Source: Clostridium sp.
GTDB taxonomy: Bacteria; Bacillota; Clostridia; Clostridiales; Clostridiaceae
Reading direction: 5' to 3'
Length of the DNA stretch: 8,223 nucleotides
NCBI GenBank assembly: GCA_012511315.1
Contig: JAAZGI010000467.1
Location: 1 to 8,223 of the forward strand
The position numbers were made by a program, and so were the translations under genes. Below the pieces are notes generated by a model that did not search any database, was not told the origin of the DNA, and was given only the letters and a program-made list of their open reading frames with translations. Shown here piece by piece: positions 1 through 5,823 of this stretch. The first letter of the stretch is position 1. Every line of letters starts with the position of its first letter.

Positions 1-2
1 CA

Positions 3-80
3 CCTCATTTTCTTCACAACGATCCAATTAGTAGAGAAGGCTATATGCCTGTCCCTTTAGCAGTTGAATGGTCCGATTAG
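3..80 (+). CDS. Possible C-terminal tail of a converging gene (partial, unknown)
   Basis: From base 3 an open frame runs in from the left edge and ends at TAG 78-80. It encodes 25 residues ending in GYMPVPLAVEWSD. The residue mix (Pro, Trp, His, Asp, Gly) looks like a real protein end, and the other two plus frames read less convincingly and stop earlier (29-31 and 58-60). Its stop interlocks with the minus-strand protease stop in the tetranucleotide TTAG at 77-80, a common arrangement for converging genes. A 25-codon open frame can occur by chance, so the call rests on composition and geometry only. I do not recognise the family. Confidence 0.4.
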   Translation, partial: PHFLHNDPISREGYMPVPLAVEWSD

Positions 81-1027
81 GAGCTAAATTCATTATCCCT
101 CAATAGCTTTTGCTCTTCATTAAGCCGCATCTCTTCTAATCTCATTTGCTCTAATTTATGCTGCTCAAAAATTTCTTTTTTAAACATTGGAGCTGAGTCC
201 TTAAAGACACTCCCCAAGGACTTTTTACGTAAATACCTTACCATGGCTACAAGCATGATAATGGCAAACAATAAAATAACACTGCCAAAGATGGTTTCAC
301 TTAGCTCTCCTTCTCTAATAATACCTTTGGCTAGGAGAATTCCTTGTCCAAGAGCAATCCCATTATTAGCAGCATGTCCTAGGATTGCAATTTTGAGATT
401 GCCTGTGACCTGGTAAATAAAGGCTAAGACAAATCCAATAACTGCGGTCTGAAGAAAGGTCGCTCCGTGCATAAGTCCAAAAACAATGGAGCTAATGATT
501 GCTGCAGCGATCAAAGGCATCCGTTTGCCCAGTAAATTATAAAGTACGCCCCGAAAATCAATCTCTTCTACAATGGGAGCCATGACTACAACGGACAAAA
601 ACAATAAAAATAGTGACAGAGGTTCCATGCTACCTAAAATATTCTCTGGAAGATTGCCAGCTTCCATCATTTTTTCTAAAAAATCCGGCATAAATCGTTC
701 TAAAAATAATACATAGATAATATTAACAGGTAGACTGAGCAAAAATGGAGCCAAAATAAATCCGATATGGCCAGGACTTCTGGCAGGTGCCGGCTCCCAT
801 ATCCGAGCTCGATCTGTTTTGGTTAAGCTAAGCCACCAGATAAATACTAAGATTCCTAAATATAATCCTAGGGAAGAAAGAAAAATTAAGATTGCGCTAC
901 TATTGGCAGTCACTCCATTCATTTCCAGTTGAATTGTGTAGGGAACTGCAAATAAAACACTCATCACCATACTTAAAACAAATAACATGATAAATTTAAA
1001 AATACCGATTTTAGGAAAATAATCCAT
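77..1027 (-). CDS. CPBP-family intramembrane metalloprotease (CAAX/bacteriocin-processing type)
   Basis: This is a 316-residue polytopic membrane protein with about seven or eight hydrophobic segments (roughly 8-30, 44-66, 88-110, 136-152, 171-188, 192-206, 212-230, 246-265). It carries the three conserved CPBP (Abi/CAAX protease) motifs: EExxxR at E154-E155-R159, FxxxH at F183-H187 and HxxxN at H218-N222. In this family the Glu and His residues form the active site inside the membrane. Known relatives process prenylated proteins or take part in bacteriocin immunity, but the substrate here cannot be read from sequence. The C-terminus (about 282-312) is a highly charged Lys/Glu/Gln-rich tail, probably helical and cytosolic. 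The first motif reads EEIDFRG, with an acidic Asp where a hydrophobic or small residue is usual. The start is supported by AAGGAG (1035-1040) 7 bases before the ATG. It is probably transcribed alone, because a terminator (1250-1288) separates it from ychF upstream. The family call is firm; the biological role is not. Confidence 0.88.
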   Translation of the reverse strand: MDYFPKIGIFKFIMLFVLSMVMSVLFAVPYTIQLEMNGVTANSSAILIFLSSLGLYLGILVFIWWLSLTKTDRARIWEPAPARSPGHIGFILAPFLLSLPVNIIYVLFLERFMPDFLEKMMEAGNLPENILGSMEPLSLFLLFLSVVVMAPIVEEIDFRGVLYNLLGKRMPLIAAAIISSIVFGLMHGATFLQTAVIGFVLAFIYQVTGNLKIAILGHAANNGIALGQGILLAKGIIREGELSETIFGSVILLFAIIMLVAMVRYLRKKSLGSVFKDSAPMFKKEIFEQHKLEQMRLEEMRLNEEQKLLRDNEFSS

Positions 1028-1178
1028 TCTACCACTCCTTCAGATAGGAAATAAATTAACTTATAAAGTCATCCCTACCATCCATTTAAAAAACCAAGAA
1101 CCCAATTTGTTGTTCTCAGATCTTTTATAAATTAAACTAACTTTGGATTAATTATAGCTTAAATCATCTTTGTTTTCT

Positions 1179-1207
1179 TGAATAGCAAATTAATAATTTT
1201 CTATTCA
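1179..1207. repeat. 29-bp near-perfect inverted repeat over the candidate promoter
   Basis: Plus-strand arms TGAATAG (1179-1185) and CTATTCA (1201-1207) flank an inner dyad AAATTA/TAATTT centred on base 1193. Counting symmetric positions, 13 of 14 pairs match; the single mismatch is 1186/1200. The dyad covers the candidate -10 and most of the spacer of the promoter above. Such geometry is typical of a repressor-binding operator, but no regulator gene is visible nearby, so that function is inferred. Confidence 0.6.
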
Positions 1208-1217
1208 GTCAAGTCAA
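1190..1217 (-). promoter_or_regulatory. Candidate sigma-A promoter for the CPBP protease
   Basis: On the minus strand, TTGACT (1212-1217) is followed after 16 bases by TATTAA (1190-1195). The -35 matches the consensus at 5 of 6 positions and the -10 at 4 of 6. An alternative perfect TATAAT lies downstream at 1151-1156 but lacks a convincing -35. Either would give a leader of more than 100 bases before the protease start. The rest of the 281-base gap between the protease and ychF is AT-rich and holds only the ychF terminator and the dyad listed next. Confidence 0.4.
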
Positions 1218-1249
1218 TTAACAACTCTCTCAAATCATCTCTTTACAGA

Positions 1250-1288
1250 TAAAAAATAAGACCAAGCCTAAAACCTAGGTTTGGTCTT
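1250..1288 (-). terminator. Rho-independent terminator of ychF
   Basis: The stem pairs AAGACCAA (1258-1265) with TTGGTCTT (1281-1288), then after one mismatch CCTA (1267-1270) with TAGG (1276-1279), leaving a loop of about 5 bases. On the minus strand the hairpin is followed by ATTTTTT (1251-1257), a good U-tract. It begins 20 bases after the ychF stop codon. There is no T-run on the plus side, so it acts in one direction. It separates ychF from the protease gene. Confidence 0.88.
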
Positions 1289-1308
1289 GAAAATAAGGAT
1301 CTATTTGT

Positions 1309-2406
1309 CTAAACGTTGAAGCGGAAGTTTACCACGTCGCCATCTTTCATAATATAATCTTTGCCTTCTAGGCGATATAATCCTTTTTCTTTAGCCACTG
1401 CCTCTGAACCACAGGTTGTAAGGTCATCATAAGAAACAATCTCTGCTCGAATGAAGCCACGCTCAATGTCTGAGTGGATTTTCCCGGCGGCCTTTGGCGC
1501 TTTGGTTCCTTTTTGAATGGTCCAAGCTCTGGCTTCCATGGGTCCAACGGTGAGATAGCTCATAAGTCCTAAAAGGTCATAACTTTCCTTGACTAAAAGA
1601 TCGAGTCCCGTTTCTGTCAAGCCGTAGTCTGCTAGCATTTCATGCTTTTCTTCATCAGACATACCAGACATGTCCTGCTCTAGTTTTGCACAAACCACAA
1701 TGACTCCTGCATTTTCAGCATGAGCATAGTCTTGGATTTTTTTCACCATTTCATTTTCAATATTGCCTTGTGCTAAATCGTCTTCTGAAATATTCGCCAC
1801 ATATAAAACCTTTTTATTGGTAATCAAGAAAAATTGGCGAACAATAGCCGCTTCATCTTCTGTGAATTCCATGGTCCGAACCGGTTTCTCTGCTTCAAGC
1901 TGCACACGGATTCGTTCCATTAGTTCGTATTCAATCTTGGCTTGCTTATCGCCAGAGCGGACTTGACGCTGGGATTTTTCCATTCGTTTTTCTAAGATTT
2001 CCATATCTGCCAAAATCAATTCCAAGTTAATGGTTTCAATGTCTCGAATGGGGTCTACATCCCCTTCCACATGAACCACGTTGGTGTCTTCAAAAGCACG
2101 AACCACATGAACAATGGCTTCCACCTCGCGAATATGTGACAAGAACTTATTGCCCAGCCCTTCCCCCTTGGAAGCGCCTTTAACAAGCCCTGCAATATCG
2201 TAAAATTCAATGGCAGTCTCTACCTTTTTCTTTGACTTATAAATCTCAGCTAAACGATCCAATCGCTCATCTGGGACGGCTACTACACCAATGTTTGGTT
2301 CTATTGTGCAGAATGGATAATTAGCAGATTCTGCTCCTGCCTGCGTAATCGCATTAAAAAGGGTACTCTTCCCAACATTGGGGAGTCCTACAATACCTAA
2401 TTTCAT
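1309..2406 (-). CDS. ychF: YchF/OLA1-type redox-regulated ATPase
   Basis: This 365-residue protein has the usual length and layout of YchF, a universally conserved P-loop ATPase of the Obg group that binds ribosomes and is linked to stress responses. Visible motifs are the P-loop GLPNVGKST (7-15), the G3 motif DIAG (70-73) and NISE (205-208) in place of the NKxD of GTPases. NxxE is the family signature explaining its preference for ATP over GTP. A charged helical segment at about 130-175 corresponds to the coiled-coil domain. The C-terminal 85 residues form the TGS domain, ending in [12 protein letters not shown]. The start ATG has AGGAG (2415-2419) 8 bases upstream. It has its own promoter and terminator, so it is a single-gene unit. 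No anomalies were seen. Confidence 0.97.
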   Translation of the reverse strand: MKLGIVGLPNVGKSTLFNAITQAGAESANYPFCTIEPNIGVVAVPDERLDRLAEIYKSKKKVETAIEFYDIAGLVKGASKGEGLGNKFLSHIREVEAIVHVVRAFEDTNVVHVEGDVDPIRDIETINLELILADMEILEKRMEKSQRQVRSGDKQAKIEYELMERIRVQLEAEKPVRTMEFTEDEAAIVRQFFLITNKKVLYVANISEDDLAQGNIENEMVKKIQDYAHAENAGVIVVCAKLEQDMSGMSDEEKHEMLADYGLTETGLDLLVKESYDLLGLMSYLTVGPMEARAWTIQKGTKAPKAAGKIHSDIERGFIRAEIVSYDDLTTCGSEAVAKEKGLYRLEGKDYIMKDGDVVNFRFNV

Positions 2407-2436
2407 AAATTCAACTCCTATCGTTTACCACCGCCA

Positions 2437-2466
2437 ATTATACCCTAAGTCAAGGAGCTATATCAA
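2437..2466 (-). promoter_or_regulatory. Sigma-A promoter of ychF
   Basis: On the minus strand, TTGATA (2461-2466, 5 of 6 to consensus) is followed after 18 bases by a perfect TATAAT (2437-2442). Transcription would start near 2430, giving a leader of about 25 bases that just contains the AGGAG ribosome binding site. This is the best promoter match in the window. An octamer direct repeat overlaps the -35 and the spacer (see 2450-2470). Confidence 0.75.
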
Positions 2467-2470
2467 GGAG
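2450..2470. repeat. Octamer direct repeat in the ychF promoter
   Basis: TCAAGGAG occurs at 2450-2457 and again at 2463-2470, separated by CTATA, so the period is 13 bases. On the minus strand each copy reads CTCCTTGA. The upstream copy includes part of the -35 element and the second lies in the spacer. It may be chance, a duplicated promoter segment, or a pair of regulator half-sites. Upstream of it, 2471-2656 shows no supported gene or terminator, only a weak 6-bp stem at 2569-2585. Confidence 0.5.
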
Positions 2471-2656
2471 TCTTGTGAAAACTTTTATTTTTAAGCCGAT
2501 TCCTCATTTGGCCTTACAGATCATCCCAGAGGCTTATGATATAGAGTGCTCAATATCTTTTACTAAATATCTTATTGCTTAAGATCTGAGCTCTCATGCC
2601 TTACTCTCAATGCCCTTGGGAATCCTCACCGTTTTTGCTTAATTCCTATTGATCTG

Positions 2657-3208
2657 CTAGCGTTTTTCATTTAAAAATGCAGCCAGTTCTTCTAAACTAG
2701 CCATCGCTTTTTCATCTTTTTTAGCAGGAACTCGATCTGTATCATTGGATGTTACCGTGGGATGCATCTTTTCAACCCTCATATTTTTAAGCAAAATACG
2801 ACAGGTATGCTCTGGATATTTAAGGTTACAGTTTCCAGCATAGGCAAAAATTATCCCTCCTCGCTTAGGCTTTGGAATCATTTGCTCTTTGCGAAGAAAA
2901 CTAGCGCTCCAGTAAATCTGTACTTTGGACAGAAGGTTTAATAAATTTCCTGTCACCTCATTAAAATAAATCGGCGATGCGATTAGGATATTGTCAGCAT
3001 CTCTGATCCGTTGGTCCATTTCCTTAAAGTCTTCAAAGGCACACTGTGGATGAGTCCAACAGTAGCGACAATCCACACAGCCTTTGATGGGACTATCATA
3101 GGCATCAACGACTAATACTTCGCCTTGTAATCGCTCTTTTAAATAATGAATCATCGCTTTGGTATCACCATTTTTACGAGGCGAGCCATTAAAAATAATT
3201 GTTTTCAT
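2657..3208 (-). CDS. Flavodoxin-fold NAD(P)H-dependent oxidoreductase, iron-sulfur flavoprotein type
   Basis: This is a 183-residue flavodoxin-like protein of the NADPH-dependent FMN reductase superfamily. The N-terminal strand and phosphate loop read MKTIIFNGSPRKNGDT (1-16), which binds the FMN phosphate. ASPIYFNEVTGNL (77-89) is the second flavin-contacting region. Cysteines C44, C47, C50 and C56 form CX2CX2CX5C, the compact pattern that binds a [4Fe-4S] cluster in iron-sulfur flavoproteins of anaerobes. The cluster is therefore likely but inferred. Such proteins transfer electrons between ferredoxin-like donors and small acceptors; the substrate here is unknown. The frame stays open to an ATG at 3238, but I chose the ATG at 3208 because an excellent GGAGG lies just before it and because homologues begin at the MKxxxxxGSP strand. 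It follows the methyltransferase by 76 AT-rich bases with no terminator and no clear promoter, so read-through is plausible. Confidence 0.85.
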   Translation of the reverse strand: MKTIIFNGSPRKNGDTKAMIHYLKERLQGEVLVVDAYDSPIKGCVDCRYCWTHPQCAFEDFKEMDQRIRDADNILIASPIYFNEVTGNLLNLLSKVQIYWSASFLRKEQMIPKPKRGGIIFAYAGNCNLKYPEHTCRILLKNMRVEKMHPTVTSNDTDRVPAKKDEKAMASLEELAAFLNEKR

Positions 3209-3212
3209 TTTC

Positions 3213-3217
3213 CCTCC
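3213..3217 (-). promoter_or_regulatory. Ribosome binding site that fixes the flavoprotein start
   Basis: GGAGG on the minus strand lies 4 bases before the ATG at 3206-3208. The in-frame ATG ten codons further upstream (3236-3238) has no comparable site. Starting there would place this Shine-Dalgarno sequence inside the coding region as Gly-Gly codons. Confidence 0.8.
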
Positions 3218-3284
3218 AGAACTCACACTATTGTTCACTTAAAAATCTTATATTTTAACCGATTTATTACAGTTTATTTTATAG

Positions 3285-4844
3285 CTAGTTAGTATCCTCT
3301 TCCATCAGTTGCTCTTCAATCATACCAAGATAGGCTTCTACATCAGGATATTCCATAGGGTCTGGAATCCAAATTTGCTCCAAACGGTGGGGATAATATT
3401 CATAGAGTGTTCCCCCCAGTTTTTTAAGTTCTGTTTTAATATATCGATCATAAGTTGGACTATTTAACAGCTGACAAAGCCAATTATTGTCAAGATTTGT
3501 TCCATAGGAATACACGTCCGCTGAATGAAAGAGTTGCTTGGCCGTGACAAATAACGAAGCGGGTGCTTTATAAGGAAATAAAATTCGCTTACTTTCAAAC
3601 AATTCGCGATCCCGACCCCATTGCAACTGATAAAACTGTCGAACCCCTTTTTTTACCTCTCGCCTAGTTTCTAACCGTTCTCGGTGCTGCTCAATATAAG
3701 CCATAAATCCTTTGTATTCTTTAGCTTTAATATCTGCATAAACTAAGCGCTTATCAGTAACCAATTGGTTTTTGGACAATGGATCCGTGAGTTTACGCAA
3801 GTCGCTGGATTTAATCCAATCGACTAATAGTTCTTGTTCAATCCCCCGCTCTTTAGCTTCCTCTGGGGTCATAATAAAGGCTTTATCAAAGCCAGTAATG
3901 ATACCTTGGTAAAACCTTCCGGCCTCCCCTAGGGTCATGGCGCCTGTCTTTTTTATCAAATGACGTAGCTGGAGTTCTTGTTTGGTTAAAAGCTTCATCG
4001 AGTCCCCGCTAAGATCGGTGGAGTTAATAGTAAATGTTCCCACGTCTTCACGAAGCACAGGGATTGGATAACTTTTATCGGCCACCTTTTTTTGAAGTAC
4101 AATTAAGATGGGATCCACGCCAGCACCAAAGGGTCTCGTGCCATACCAATCATGGAGATAAAGAATCATAAAATGATTCAAAATAAATTCTCTGAGTCCT
4201 TTGGCTGATTCAGCCTCCAGCCAGTAGCGAGCTACGAAAAAGGATAAAACCCCTTCTTGTGTTAATAATTCATGGGCTTTGGCGAAAAAAGCAAAATGCA
4301 AATCGGCCTTATTGCCCATTATTTCTGGAAATTGAAGGCGCAAGCCCTCTTTTTGAGCCATGGTCATGGTCTTGTGACCTTCCCAGGGCGGGTTGCCGAT
4401 GATCACATCCCATTGCCCCTGTGCTTTTAAAAAGTCCTCAGAACTAGTTCTAATGCCTTCTAGCTCCATCTCTGCTATGGCTAAAGCCGTTTCATCGGTG
4501 TCCATTAAGGTCACCTTACCTCCGGCCTGGGCGAAGGGTCTGGCTATATTGCCAGTACCACCTGAACAATCCAGGATGTCTTGGTCCAGATGCCACGGTG
4601 TTTTATTAAACAGTTCCGCCACTAAGCTTGGTGGTGTATAAATAGAGCTCCCTGAAGTTTTTTTAACTAAATGGGTATATAAATCAGATAACTTGAACAC
4701 TCCTTTTACTTGTTTGGCGGGTAGCTCACCCAACCAATGCTTTAAAACCGCCTTTTTTTCGTCTTCAAATTCAAGGAAGGGAGCTCTCGTAAAGAGCTCC
4801 CTTAACCTTGAAATATCTTGTTTAAAAGAACTTGAATTATGCAT
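3285..4844 (-). CDS. N6-adenine DNA methyltransferase with TaqI/Eco57I-like specificity domain
   Basis: This 519-residue class I SAM-dependent enzyme probably methylates adenine N6 in a specific DNA site. Motifs run in gamma-class order: motif X around YTPPSLVAELF (69-79), motif I LDCSGGTGN (91-99) for SAM binding, the acidic motif II MDTDETAL (114-121), and catalytic motif IV NPPWEG (151-156). The C-terminal half resembles the TaqI-like target-recognition domain: GRFYQGIITGFDKAF (309-323), WIKSSDLRK (343-351), KRILFPYKAP (419-428) and LLNSPTYDRYI (459-469), ending near IWIPDP. There is no N-terminal nuclease domain of the type IIG kind, and no restriction gene nearby, so it looks solitary. 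Motif I is atypical: SGG replaces the usual ACG of this class. The ATG lies inside the fchA end (ATGCATAA, 8-base overlap) and has no good Shine-Dalgarno, which suggests translation by coupling. A strong hairpin occupies codons 11-25. Recognition sequence unknown. Confidence 0.87.
   Translation of the reverse strand: MHNSSSFKQDISRLRELFTRAPFLEFEDEKKAVLKHWLGELPAKQVKGVFKLSDLYTHLVKKTSGSSIYTPPSLVAELFNKTPWHLDQDILDCSGGTGNIARPFAQAGGKVTLMDTDETALAIAEMELEGIRTSSEDFLKAQGQWDVIIGNPPWEGHKTMTMAQKEGLRLQFPEIMGNKADLHFAFFAKAHELLTQEGVLSFFVARYWLEAESAKGLREFILNHFMILYLHDWYGTRPFGAGVDPILIVLQKKVADKSYPIPVLREDVGTFTINSTDLSGDSMKLLTKQELQLRHLIKKTGAMTLGEAGRFYQGIITGFDKAFIMTPEEAKERGIEQELLVDWIKSSDLRKLTDPLSKNQLVTDKRLVYADIKAKEYKGFMAYIEQHRERLETRREVKKGVRQFYQLQWGRDRELFESKRILFPYKAPASLFVTAKQLFHSADVYSYGTNLDNNWLCQLLNSPTYDRYIKTELKKLGGTLYEYYPHRLEQIWIPDPMEYPDVEAYLGMIEEQLMEEDTN
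4770..4812 (-). repeat. Strong intragenic hairpin early in the methyltransferase coding sequence
   Basis: AAGGGAGCTCT (4777-4787) pairs perfectly with AGAGCTCCCTT (4793-4803) around a 5-base loop. The stem then continues past a 2-base bulge (4804-4805) as TTCAAGG (4770-4776) with CCTTGAA (4806-4812). That makes 18 base pairs in 43 bases. It lies 33-75 nucleotides into the methyltransferase message, across codons 11-25. Neither strand shows a T-tract after it, so it is not an intrinsic terminator. It could limit ribosome passage, protect RNA, or act at DNA level as a palindrome. Confidence 0.85.
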
Positions 4845-5478
4845 CCAGCTTATTGGAAACCGAGCTGTAAATTTTGTTGGAGCGCTCCGTTGATTCAGCT
4901 AGCATTCCATTCATGCGTTCCACGTAAGCTGCCTTCTTTGCTTCGTCTTTAATCATTGGCAAGTTAATCTTAACGTTTAATAAGGATGATTTGATCGCAG
5001 CATCCAGCATCAAAGCTGCAACACCAGCATCAGAAACAGCGTTGACATTTCCATAATCATTGGCCAATTCAACAGCGTCCCAAATCTGTGAGCAAAGAAT
5101 CGCTACCCGCTCTGGGGTTTCAGTGATATCTATTTTCGCCTGATCCAGCTTTTCTTTACGAACCGCTTTCTCTTCATCCGTTCCTTTTGGCATGTTTAGG
5201 GCATCCATAAAACGTGTGAAACTCGCTGTGTCTTTTTCCATCAAATCAATAAATTCAGTTTTGATGCGCAGCATATCTTCACGGGCTTTTCTCATTTCAT
5301 CAATAATTTCAGGTGAAAGGTGATCACTAGCTTTATTATCAATGGTCAAGTTGAACACCATGCTCGTCAAGGAAGCACCTAAAGACGCTGCCAAACCTGC
5401 TGCTGATCCACCACCAGGTGCTGGACTTTCAGAAGCCAGTTCGTTAACAAAAGTATCCAAATTCATTTCTCTTAACAT
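4837..5478 (-). CDS. fchA: Cyclodeaminase/cyclohydrolase family protein (FchA-like)
   Basis: This 213-residue, mostly helical protein belongs to the FTCD C-terminal/FchA family. Members act on tetrahydrofolate one-carbon units: methenyl-THF cyclohydrolase (5,10-methenyl-THF to 10-formyl-THF) in acetogens and other clostridia, or formimino-THF cyclodeaminase in histidine and purine breakdown. Family signatures are SPAPGGGSAAGLAASLGA (18-35) and GNVNAVSDAGVAALMLDAA (143-161), followed by LLNVKINL (166-173). The length matches stand-alone family members. The start is supported by GGAGG 7 bases before the ATG, and an extended -10 promoter lies just upstream. No hutH/hutU or formyl-THF ligase gene is in the window, so which of the two reactions it performs cannot be decided. 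Its stop codon overlaps the methyltransferase start. The family is certain; the symbol is a best guess. Confidence 0.9.
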   Translation of the reverse strand: MLREMNLDTFVNELASESPAPGGGSAAGLAASLGASLTSMVFNLTIDNKASDHLSPEIIDEMRKAREDMLRIKTEFIDLMEKDTASFTRFMDALNMPKGTDEEKAVRKEKLDQAKIDITETPERVAILCSQIWDAVELANDYGNVNAVSDAGVAALMLDAAIKSSLLNVKINLPMIKDEAKKAAYVERMNGMLAESTERSNKIYSSVSNKLDA

Positions 5479-5523
5479 AAAATATCCTCCACATTTTCAA
5501 ATTGTAGTTTTCTTCTACATCAA

Positions 5524-5552
5524 ATTATAACAGGAACAGCCATGATTAGAAA
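5524..5552 (-). promoter_or_regulatory. Candidate extended -10 promoter for fchA-methyltransferase
   Basis: On the minus strand a perfect TATAAT (5524-5529) is preceded by TGT (5530-5532), forming a TGn extended -10. The -35 at the 17-base position (5547-5552, TTTCTA) is poor, as is usual for extended -10 promoters. The start would be near 5517, giving a leader of about 40 bases that contains GGAGG. A small 5-bp stem (TGTAG 5503-5507 with CTACA 5515-5519) sits at the start of this leader. Confidence 0.6.
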
Positions 5553-5647
5553 CAGCTTCCATCCTATTCATTGATAAAACCTTAGCAAAGCTTCACCAAT
5601 CTTTTGATAACTCTCCTCTTTTTGGCGAGCTCTGTTCTTAAGTGCCT

Positions 5648-5700
5648 AAAAACCGAGAAAACAAACGTCTCTTTTTTAAGATGGCTTGCTTTCTCGGTTT
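5648..5700 (-). terminator. Probable terminator of the aspS-membrane protein unit
   Basis: AAACCGAGAAA (5650-5660) pairs perfectly with TTTCTCGGTTT (5690-5700), an 11-bp stem. Inside, CAA (5662-5664) pairs with TTG (5686-5688) and TCT (5668-5670) with AGA (5679-5681), making a long imperfect hairpin. On the minus strand the stem runs into TTTTTAGG, a short U-tract partly inside the stem. It lies in the 345-base gap (5479-5823) between the membrane protein and fchA. Apart from this hairpin and the fchA promoter, that gap holds no gene I can support. Confidence 0.6.
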
Positions 5701-5823
5701 ATAAATTCGGTCATTTTAAACTTGATTAGTCGTTTGTTCTAGTTAATTAGCTTCCCTGCTTTTAAAATGCAACATCTAAAAAATATTGAACACCCAAGAT
5801 TAAAACTCCTGCTTTAAGTGCTT

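Noticed and set aside
1161..1240. AAATCATCT repeated at 1161-1169 and 1232-1240
   Set aside because: A 9-mer twice in an AT-rich 280-base spacer is weak evidence, and the spacing suggests no regulatory geometry.
2569..2585. Small hairpin ATCTTA/TAAGAT as a terminator for the flavoprotein gene
   Set aside because: The stem is only 6 AT-rich pairs and no U-tract follows on the minus strand. No convincing terminator was found for this gene.
3209..3284. TATAAA/TATAAG boxes as a separate promoter for the flavoprotein
   Set aside because: No acceptable -35 was found at 16-18 bases from either box. The region is simply AT-rich, so read-through from the methyltransferase is the simpler reading.
4393..4641. 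Plus-strand open frame opposite the methyltransferase
   Set aside because: It lies wholly antisense to a well-supported gene with clear motifs, and its translation has no family features. Similar shadows at 1763-1966, 4693-4893, 5342-5530, 6704-6901 and 7537-7725 were dropped for the same reason.
5515..5571. 18-codon minus-strand ORF with two cysteines (begins MNRMEAVSN) just upstream of fchA
   Set aside because: It overlaps the candidate -10 and ends at the predicted transcription start, with only a weak AAGG as ribosome binding site. It would not be transcribed from the fchA promoter.
5755..5815. CCTGCTTT direct repeat (5755-5762 and 5808-5815)
   Set aside because: The repeat is short and low in complexity, in AT-rich spacer DNA, with no link to a promoter or gene start.
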